From: Chara braunii
Taxonomy: Eukaryota; Streptophyta; Charophyceae; Charales; Characeae
Length of the DNA: 20,682 bases
Direction of reading: 5' to 3'
Assembly (NCBI GenBank): GCA_003427395.1
Contig: BFEA01000020.1
Location: 4,919,224-4,939,905 of the forward strand
Below, in pieces: positions 9,940 to 16,602 of this stretch. Numbering within the stretch: position 1 is the first letter of the stretch; every line of letters starts with the position of its first letter. The notes below the pieces were generated by a model, which had not been told where the DNA came from, did no database searches, and saw only the letters and a list, made by a program, of their open reading frames with translations. The position numbers and the translations under genes were made by a program.

Positions 9940-11351
9940 ATCTTTGAAGTGCAAGGAATTGGGGAATGGGTCTCGGACCATATGTCTAGGTGGGAGGAGG
10001 CTATACCCCACTTCGGTTCAGCGTCGGAATGGCTAGATGGAGGCATTGCCATCACCTCCGATGTACTTTATGTGTGTTCCAAAATCCTGGTCACGGCAAG
10101 GAATAAAAGGGAAGTAGACTACAAGAGGAGAATAGAGGAAGCAACGAACCGAATGGATGGGCATCCCATTTCGGTCATCACAGTGTGGGCAGCCGAAAGA
10201 GAGAGGAGATTGACGGATTGAAACAAAATGCAATAGGACAAGGAGAAAAAATGGGTGAAGATCTTGAAGGTGAAAGGAGTGGAAACTATCGATAAAAATG
10301 ACGAAGGAGACATTTCACAGCCTCGGAGGACACAACAATAAATGGTTGAACTTCGACATCCCTTCAACTCCTCAACTCCCTCAACGTGCTCATCAACCGG
10401 CATGCTTCAGTATGCAAAGTTGTACTACTCGGATATACTGACCTCGAGACAACCCCAAGACAACGTGGACACGGACCTCTCATGAGAATATGATATGTGG
10501 AAAGACAACAATTAAACTGCATGTGAGAGCCAAACTGGACCTCGACCGACCGTTCACCCTGGAACAGATCACTCAAAATTATCCAGTCTATGGCGAAGGG
10601 TACATCCCCAGGGGTGGATGGGCTCACTGTAAAATTCTAAACTGCAAATTGGACAGTGTTCGATCCATTGCTTGTTGAGTTTTACAATGAAATCCTGGTA
10701 GGAGGTAAATTGGGGAGGGGTATGACACATGGTGTTATTGCTATTCTGTTCAAGAAGGGCGATAAGGCCGAAGTGAGGAATTGCAGACCAATTTCTCCGC
10801 TAAATGTGTCATACAAAATCCTAGCTAAATCTTTAGCCAGGAGACTGTTAAGATATCTGTTGAAGTTGGTGGCAAAAGATCAATGCGCATTTGTGCAGGG
10901 ACGCTCTACCTTCAACAACATAGCAACGGTGGTTGAAGCGCTCAAGGTGGTGCAGAGGGAAAACATGGACTACGCCGTTCTCTTACTTGACTTGGAGAAG
11001 GCGTACGACAAGGTGAGGTGGACGTTTGTTCTTACTACACTGAGGAGACTGGGATTCGGGGCGGGCTTCTGTTCGTGGGTCATAGTGATGTCCGCGCTCA
11101 CCTCATCCTCGGTCATGATCAATGGATACATGTCCTAGCCCTTTCGATTCACGAGGTCTCTTAGAGAAGGTTGCCCACTGGCCCCACTCATCTTTGTGCT
11201 CTAGCTTGAAGTGCTGCTGAACAAGATACGCTCCCATCGTGATATCCACAGCCTGAAGTTTCACACAAACAATGAATGACCAATGATTTGTTTACAATCT
11301 GTGAAAATTACAAGCTGGCCCTATCGGCAATGAAGAATGTAATATGCGAGT
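9940..11351 (+). pseudogene. LINE ORF2, linker and reverse transcriptase fingers/palm (broken)
   Basis: A helical linker between endonuclease and RT (EVQGIGEWVSDHMSRWEEAI, about 9945) breaks at stops after 10218. The RT becomes clear at 10656-11138: FNPL-type entry (VFDPLLVEFYNEIL), AILFKKGDKAEVRNCRPIS, then motif A LLDLEKAYDKV with the catalytic Asp at 10989-10991. After a TAG (11136-11138) the same frame gives motif B, SLREGCPLAP, then a second TAG (11202-11204). After a frameshift near 11275, motif C reads TNDLFTICEN where FADD is expected: the first catalytic Asp is Asn (AAT, 11282-11284) and the second remains (11285-11287). The reading then runs into the nested element at 11352. The enzyme would be dead even without the insertion. 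Confidence 0.85.
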
Positions 11352-11394
11352 ACCTAGGCTACCAGAGTGGCCCGAGGTCACTTGCCCAACCGGG

Positions 11395-11397
<3 letters not shown>

Positions 11398-11433
<36 letters not shown>
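11398..11433. repeat. (AT)18 microsatellite
   Basis: A perfect AT run. It is flanked by ACCGGGC (11390-11396) and GCCCGGT (11450-11456), so the whole block could extrude as one hairpin. Confidence 0.95.
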
Positions 11434-11435
<2 letters not shown>

Positions 11436-11721
11436 TCACAAACAGAACTGCCCGGTAAACCGTAGGCAGAGAGAGAGAAGAGGACAACAAACGAGGGGCT
11501 GTGACAAACTGTTTCGTCGGAGTTTCACCGACTCATCAAGAGGCTGAACCCTCAACAGTCTGCAGAATCCCCTCACCGATTACACTGTAAATGATAATCT
11601 ACCTTAACCAAAGTCAAAGTAGACTATCACTCACCCACACCAGATGGAAAACTCTACGGAATATATATATATATATCGTCAAATATAACTGCCCGGTATT
11701 ATATATATATATATATATATA
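11430..11721. repeat. Direct repeat bracketing the ribozyme, with AT tracts
   Basis: ATATCGTCA, a variable spacer, then AACTGCCCGGTA occurs twice: the 12-mer is at 11446-11457 and again at 11687-11698, 241 bp apart. Each copy follows an (AT)n run: 11398-11433 and 11661-11676. A third AT run follows at about 11701-11721. The hammerhead lies between the two copies. Confidence 0.8.
11504..11563 (-). ncRNA. Type III hammerhead ribozyme-like motif
   Basis: On the minus strand, in order: stem III strand GCAGACTGT (11563-11555), position 17 = U (11554), stem I GAGG/CCTC with a 6-nt loop (11553-11540), core UUGAUGA (11539-11533), stem II GUCGG/CCGAC with a 7-nt loop (11532-11516), GAA (11515-11513), then the stem III partner starting ACAGUUUGU (11512-11504). 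Stem III has 9 pairs, two of them G-U. The arrangement (III, cleavage site, I, core, II, GAA, III) is that of type III hammerheads, which self-cleave RNA after position 17. The consensus core is CUGANGA...GAAA; the one departure is C3 to U. Position 17 is U, allowed by the NUH rule but poorer than C. C3 pairs with G8, so cleavage is probably weak or lost in this copy. Cleavage would fall between 11554 and 11553. Confidence 0.78.
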
Positions 11722-11904
11722 GGTGAAGAAATTCGATGTGACCCTGAGGCAAAAAAATTCAATTTATTTTTCTACATAACATAGTTTTTTTGGATTTTTT
11801 AGATTTATTTTTTAATGTTTTTATTACTTTTTTGTTGGGACCTTCCCTGGTCCTTGCACAGGCTCGCCACCCGGGCCCCGGGCGGCCTGGCTGGTAGCCT
11901 AGGT

Positions 11905-14034
11905 GAGTACTCCACGCTGTCAGAAGCAACAGTGAACTGAAATAAATCAACGTACATGTTTCCAGTGCAGTTTGAGCTTAAAGCGGAATAGGGCACGAGG
12001 AGAGTGGTGAATGGAGAAGAACAATGATTCGTGGGTGTGCTGATCAGCTTGCAGATCGAAGCTTCATCCCAAGGGCTGCTGCTACAACAACGCATTTCTT
12101 CAAGGTTGTGCATATGGGGTTCAACATGGCACCTATCGCTAATAGGTCGGGCCCTAGTTGCCAATGTGACCCTCTTCTCCATATTGTGGTTTGTTACCTC
12201 GGTAAAGGCGTTGGTCGAAGGTGTGGTGAAGGCAATCCGAAGATTGGTTGCACGGTTCATCTGGAAACCACGTGGCCAAAACTCAGAATCCTTCATTTCC
12301 AAAGTTGCGCTGGACACCCTGACTTTCCCGCTAGAGAAGGGTGGACTGGGTCTGGTGGACCCGGCAAGAAGAAATCAAGCGCAACTTCTGGGCTGGTTGA
12401 CGAAAGCTGAGAGTGGGGGGGGGGAAGAACATTGGGTGGCCCTGGCGGAGCGCATACTGATGGCAGAATGGGGTTTGAGCCTCCCGAAAGATGTTTGGGC
12501 CTGCTTTTATGCCATCCTTTAGGAAGAAGAAGATCAAGTCCGGGTTTTGGGAACCCATCAGGAAGGCCTGGAAGAAGATGCCACCGGATTCCCATTCCCC
12601 CCCCACCTCGAAAGAGAACGTACTCGACCAACTGTTGTTCGAAAACCCGGAGGTGATGGACAACTCAGGATCCCCCTTTGCTGCAGATGGTAAACCTGGG
12701 ACGTTCAGACAAGCCTGGGTAAGTTGAGGAGTGGTAAGGATGGAAGACCTATGGTCATTAACTCTGGGTGGCTGATGAGGCGAGGGGTGGTAAGGATGGA
12801 AGACCTATGGTCATTAACTCTGGGTGGCTGGATACCACTCAGCGAGCTAAAGCTGGAACTAAAAGGCCTACAACGAGTGGAGGAACACTGACACCAAATT
12901 GTGGATGCTATACCTCAAGAATGGCTAGCGATACTCGGCCCAAAAGGAACCGATCCTCTAGGCACATGGTACATCTCAGACACGGAACTTGGCGGCAACA
13001 TCCTACGGAAAATGTTGGACTCGGAATAATGCCCAGCAGGTTCAGGAGAGTAGAGAGATGGCAGAGTGACAACCCCTTGAACCTTCAGTCCTTTATGGAG
13101 GAAACAATTGCTGCATGGGATAATCTGAGGCAGGTGAGAGTAGCGGAGTCGTGCACCAAAAGTTCATAGGGTAAAGAGACTATCTTGGGTGGGCAAGATG
13201 CCTCTGAGAAAACTGTGCATTGACCCATTGGCATGGAGATGGTCTGCCAATGCAACAGGGGGAGAAGTCGTAAGTCTACAGGAACATTCAGTCGCCCATG
13301 ATTACCAGATCGCCACCAAGCCCTTAAAGCCTCCGACACAGGTAGCAATATCTCGCTCGCAAGCAATTTGGCAAGAAGACCTCGCAAGGACTGAGCAGGA
13401 CTTTGAGAAACTGTGGAAAAAACTGACCAGATTACCAAATGGTAAACTAGTCAGCATTCTTTGGTTGTTGTCCCTGTTAGCAATTCCCTTTATAGGCTGG
13501 CTCCTCAGCAGGGGAATGCAGATCGAACTGGGGTGTTCTAGATGTAGATGGCCGTTCGAATCTACACGTCACCTATGGTGGGGGTGTCCAGCCTCCAAGC
13601 GGATTTGGAAATGGTGGAGACATCACTGGAGGGAGTTCGGTGGCCAGGGCGTGGAATGGAGTGAGAAATGGGTGCTGCTGCGTTTTCTTCCCCCCAATCT
13701 GAGTGGTTGCAGAGGGTGGGGCTACGTCGCGAATGTGGTCAGGGGCCTGATTTGCGAGGTGATTTGGATGGACAGAAACAAAGGAAGATTTCAGCGGAAA
13801 GCCTTCTCTGATTTGGAAACTAAAAGACACATCAAACGGGGCTTAAAACATGCAATCTGGGTGGATTGGAGGATAATGGCCAAGGCAAGAAAAGGGAGCA
13901 CACGACAGATGCGCTGGTTCCTGCACACCTGGACAACAAACCATCACTTGGCAGGCCTCCACTCGAGGAAGGGACTGGTCTTATCTCGATGGATTGAGAA
14001 GGTGGATAATCAGGGGGCCTCCGATAGGAATTAG
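11905..14034 (+). pseudogene. LINE ORF2, RT thumb, zf-RVT and C-terminal domain (broken)
   Basis: After the nested element the frame resumes as EYSTLSEATVN, with TGA (11938-11940) where Trp is usual, then NKSTYM. TAG (11989-11991) and TGA (12025-12027) follow, then an open thumb region to 12522: VGVLISL, SSRLCIWG, LSLIGRALVANV and GGLGLVDPARRNQ. Frame shifts near 12500 and a 56-bp duplication at 12727-12838 break the next part (SGFWEPIRKAWKK; ELKGLQRVEEH in another frame). The last 281 codons (13189-14034) are open. They hold CX2C-X8-H-X4-C at 13534-13587 (residues 116-133 of that frame) followed by SKRIWKWW, the zf-RVT zinc-binding region, then NRGRF-like and ADWR-like tail motifs (DRNKGRFQRKAF, VDWRIMAKARKG). 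This tail aligns with the truncated copy at 1609-2000. Confidence 0.82.
12731..12830 (+). repeat. 56-bp tandem duplication in ORF2
   Basis: The 44 bp at 12731-12774 recur without change at 12787-12830 (period 56). The period is not a multiple of three, so it shifts the reading frame. Perfect identity suggests it is one of the younger lesions. Confidence 0.95.
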
Positions 14035-14440
14035 TCTGAATGGTTAGTTTGTGAGAAGACCAGGACACTCGACCGCCTAACTTGTAGTAACAGGGGAATA
14101 AAAATTCGGTCTCAGAGTGACTAGTTGTCAGGCTTAGCAGTAACCAGGGCACCCGGTTCTTAGAGTCGCAGTGGGCCAATAGGAGAGTGTCACTAGGGCG
14201 TGGACGGTAGTCCTCTGGGCCGCGGTAGTCCCAGACTAGACTAGTCAGTCCACACCGAAGCAGCTGAAGATATCCAAGCATCAAGACTTTTAGAAACTAT
14301 AGAAAATCCAGCACATGTTAACGACTAGCTTTGTAGGTCCAGTTAGGGTGACATGTTTTGAGACTGAGAAAGTCGGTAGCAAAGACTTTTTACAGGCCGT
14401 ATGCCTGTAAGCTAAGTTGGCTGATGCTTTCAGTACACCG

Positions 14441-14444
<4 letters not shown>
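14035..14444 (+). other. LINE copy B 3' UTR with terminal hairpin
   Basis: Non-coding. A perfect 8-bp stem, TTACAGGC (14390-14397) / GCCTGTAA (14403-14410) with a CGTAT loop, lies about 35 nt before the poly(A). The following 30 nt match the end of copy A. In some LINEs a 3' stem-loop is read by the RT; that role here is inference. Confidence 0.75.

Positions 14445-14481
<37 letters not shown>
14445..14481 (+). repeat. 37-nt poly(A) tail of LINE copy B
   Basis: A pure A run follows CGGGTT and marks the 3' end of the LINE. CAGTACAC occurs both just before (14431-14438) and just after the tail (14482-14489). Confidence 0.95.
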
Positions 14482-14482
<1 letters not shown>

Positions 14483-14505
14483 AGTACACTTCACAGCGTT
14501 TGGCG

Positions 14506-14665
14506 GCCACTACACTCGCCACGTCGTACGGGATGTACTGGCCCAGCGGGCAGCAACACATACATCCAGGCAAGACTCGAGTCTCCATGAGCCTCTTTTT
14601 CTTGGATGTATATTTTGTGACCCGCCAGGTCGATACATCCCGACAGACATGGGGCGTGCATAGGC
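14506..14665. repeat. Foldback (imperfect inverted repeat) after the LINE tail
   Basis: Arms of about 62-65 bp (14506-14569 and 14602-14665) are complementary at roughly 70% of positions without gaps. The spacer holds the 10-bp palindrome GACTCGAGTC (14574-14583). Within each arm GGATGTA and TACATCC are spaced identically: 14531/14561 and 14604/14634. No coding potential is credible. Confidence 0.75.
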
Positions 14666-15033
14666 GCATCATTGCAAAATGGTTCGGAGACGTACTGGTG
14701 GTTTAAGAAAAGGCGCTACACGTTCAACAAAAGAACACCACAAAGAAAAGCAGAGAAAGCACCACGCGTCCCTCGTCGCCAAAACGATATGCTCGAAAAC
14801 CATTGTGAGTGCAGCCCATAAACTTTTATTTTCGGCCACCCATTGGGAAATCAGACAGCCATAGACCTCGTGCGCTCGGCGTACTTAGAGATGGCAAACT
14901 CTAAACTGCCAGTCCAACAGGCCGATACTGTTCATTTCAATTCACCGGCGAACAGAGCTTTGGTGAGCAGTAATGGCCCAGGACGCAACAGCCTTTCCAT
15001 ACGGCGTTTCGTGCCCAAAAACCGTTGGCTGAC
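14666..15033. other. No recognised content
   Basis: This is the gap between the foldback and the LTR. Open frames are short and show no family; no RNA gene is seen. Confidence 0.5.
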
Positions 15034-15093
15034 TGTGGCATACTGATACCACACGGGCCCCAGTTAGGGCCCGGTCCTGTAGTAGGTACGGGT

Positions 15094-15180
15094 TAGGCCT
15101 AGGTACCGAGTCACGACGATCCCAGCTAGGTCCAGGTAGGCCTAGGAACTGTCGTTTCAGGTTAGCGTCTAGTAGGCCTA
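15094..15180. promoter_or_regulatory. Three TAGGCCTA palindromes in the LTR U3
   Basis: Perfect 8-bp palindromes lie at 15094-15101, 15137-15144 and 15173-15180 (spacings 43 and 36 bp), with a further TTAGGCC near 15217. The position suits U3 transcription-factor sites; no factor is known to me. Confidence 0.5.
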
Positions 15181-15490
15181 GTTTTAGACCCCACCAAACC
15201 CAACGGCTAGTTTCGTTAGGCCGGTACTGGTCCATCGGTAGGACCGGCCGACGACGCAGTTTAGAAGCCACTTTTCAGATTCAGATTCAGATCTGAACCG
15301 TTAATCAGATCAAAGGTCCAGACCCGAAGGTACCAGCAGCAGAGAGGCTGGCCCAGCGCTATATCAGCTGGGTTCCAGCCTCAGTGGAGAGGTTAGTCCA
15401 CAGGTTAGTACAGTGTTTCGGTTGGCACATCTTTCTTTTCCTCCTCCCTTCGTCTCTCCTCCTCTCCATTCATCTGTGTATGAGAGTTGA

Positions 15491-15523
15491 CCCTGGCCTT
15501 TTCTTCCATGTCCAAGGCCAGGG
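15491..15523 (+). repeat. 10-bp perfect hairpin in the LTR R/U5 side
   Basis: CCCTGGCCTT (15491-15500) pairs with AAGGCCAGGG (15514-15523) across a 13-nt loop. Confidence 0.85.
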
Positions 15524-15688
15524 CTTTCACACCACCGATGTATGTTGGTGAGGGATTGGTCGAGTCAGGTTTGAGTCAGTCCATGTGTATCAAGTCTTCC
15601 GCTGTAATTATACTTACTCTGTATTATCTGGCCGGTTATGGGAATCTGTGCCATACTTATGACTGTGTTTCACGAGTATGCAACAATT

Positions 15689-15700
15689 TGGTATCGGAGC
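15689..15700 (+). other. Primer-binding site, tRNA-iMet type
   Basis: TGGTATCGGAGC matches the common plant LTR-element PBS TGGTATCAGAGC at 11 of 12 positions and sits 3 nt after the LTR end. It would prime minus-strand DNA synthesis. Confidence 0.9.
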
Positions 15701-16602
15701 AGACCAGCATTGGATGACTCATCATCAATCGATCGGTTGATGGATCAAGTTCTCAACTAGCGCTTGATCAACCAATCGATTGATTGATTGATTGATTGAT
15801 TATTTACACTTGTACTCTATTATCATTATTCGCAAGTTGCAAATTTTTCTTTTTTTTTCTTACGTAGTTAATTAGGTCAGTTGAAATCTATTTTTAGGTT
15901 TGGCGGCTTTCTCCAAAATGCGCACAATTACGAAATCGCGCAATCGCGATTAACCTAATTAGCGCTAATTGGGGTTAGTGCTAACCTAATCTAAAGATCT
16001 AACAACCTATCGGACTACGGGAAGTAAGCGCCAACCAAGCACTGTGCCCAATTAACGCAGATCGGGCCTGAGCACGGCCGCATTCAACTGCAACTTTACG
16101 GAACTTTCACTTTTTGCAAATCGCATTTTTTTGGCGATTAAAGTTTGAATCTTTACAACAAATTGTGTATCTCCCTACTACCATTGATCTTCTGTGTACC
16201 TCATAACCTCGTAATGATGCTGAATTCTCCCGATTAAATTTCATTAAATTATTTAATTAAATATTCTGATTAAATGTTTAATCTCATTTAAACTTTATTC
16301 AATTTGATGTTGCGAACTGCAAGCATTCTTTAATTAATTATTTAATGTTTGCCAAATTAAAATCTTTATTTAGTTAAGTTTTATTTTTATTAAATATTTA
16401 ATTAAAATTTTCAAATTTCATATTTTTGGGGGGGAGGAATTTTTTTTCTTTTGATTAAGTGTCAGGTCCGAGGTCAAGGCAGAAGGGACTGTCTGTGCAC
16501 TTGCTTGCCCCCCTCCCTTCTTCCCATCCCTACCTTCTCTCCCCTCCTCTCGGTTACGCAGACTTCAGCCCCCGACCATGTCAGCACTGTGCCATCTTCA
16601 GC
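15701..16602 (+). other. Long AT-rich leader of the gypsy element
   Basis: About 900 nt lie between the PBS and gag without a coding frame. Just after the PBS an imperfect inverted repeat (15724-15749 with 15763-15784) is followed by (GATT)6 at 15778-15802. A 14-bp perfect palindrome, AATTAGCGCTAATT, lies at 15957-15970, and GGTTAG-TG-CTAACC at 15973-15986. The rest (16200-16450) is dense in TTAAT/ATTAAAT, then becomes pyrimidine-rich at 16500-16550 before the gag start. Confidence 0.75.

Larger units (their letters stand above)
11352..11904. mobile_element. Nested 553-bp non-coding element with 14-bp terminal inverted repeats
   Basis: ACCTAGGCTACCAG (11352-11365) and its exact complement (11891-11904) bound the insert. 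It is flanked by GAGT on each side (11348-11351 and 11905-11908). Deleting the insert plus one flank rejoins the LINE reading frame in phase: ...VICEY from the left continues as STLSEATVN from the right. The target read GAGTAC, and AC also begins the element, so the duplication is 4 bp with symmetric ends or up to 6 bp with ragged ends. No protein is encoded. Inside are three (AT)n tracts, a 26-bp direct repeat, a minus-strand hammerhead ribozyme (11504-11563), an AT-rich stretch (11750-11840) and a GC-rich palindromic end (CACCCGGGCCCCGGGCGG near 11870). Orientation by the ribozyme is minus. The type is open: a retrozyme relative, or a non-autonomous DNA transposon with short TSDs. Confidence 0.85.
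5297..14481 (+). mobile_element. LINE copy B, near full-length L1-type non-LTR retrotransposon (dead)
   Basis: It runs in the order 5' tandem units, ORF1 with a CCHC knuckle, ORF2 with an APE-type endonuclease, reverse transcriptase and zf-RVT, a 3' UTR, and a 37-nt poly(A) at 14445-14481. That order defines an L1-superfamily element of plants. Its length, about 9.2 kb, exceeds the usual 6-7 kb because ORF1 carries a tandem duplication of about 805 bp and a 553-bp element is inserted in the RT. Frameshifts and stops occur in both ORFs, so it cannot move on its own. The 5' boundary is uncertain; the start given is the first clear tandem unit. The sequence after the poly(A) was not found again upstream, so no target-site duplication is assigned. 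Confidence 0.85.
15034..15685 (+). repeat. 5' LTR of the Ty3/gypsy element (652 bp)
   Basis: It begins TGTGGCATAC (15034-15043) and ends GTATGCAACA (15676-15685). These are inverted repeats with 9 of 10 matches and have the TG...CA ends of LTRs; a primer-binding site starts 3 nt later. Inside are three copies of the palindrome TAGGCCTA (15094, 15137, 15173), a tandem CAGATT (15273-15290), a weak TATA-like CTATATC (15359-15365), a pyrimidine-rich stretch (15428-15470) and a 10-bp hairpin (15491-15523). No AATAAA is seen. The 3' LTR is outside the window, so the length rests on the terminal repeats and PBS. Confidence 0.87.

Noticed and set aside
11903-11965. A 63-nt GT...AG segment with a consensus-like donor (AG|GTGAGTA) and acceptor (TTTCCAG)
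   Set aside because: The donor is formed by the end of the nested element plus the target duplication, and the LINE frame needs the codons inside it (EYSTLSEATVN). It is chance, not an intron.
11805-12317. 170-codon minus-strand open frame
   Set aside because: It runs antisense to the LINE RT thumb and crosses the nested element boundary.
12771-12790. CTGATGAGGCGAGG as a second hammerhead core
   Set aside because: No stem II partner followed by GAAA is present; the string arises at the junction of the 56-bp duplication.
14431-14489. CAGTACAC on both sides of the poly(A) as a target-site duplication
   Set aside because: The first copy lies inside the LINE 3' UTR, not at the 5' end, so it cannot be a TSD. 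It may be microhomology used in priming, or chance.
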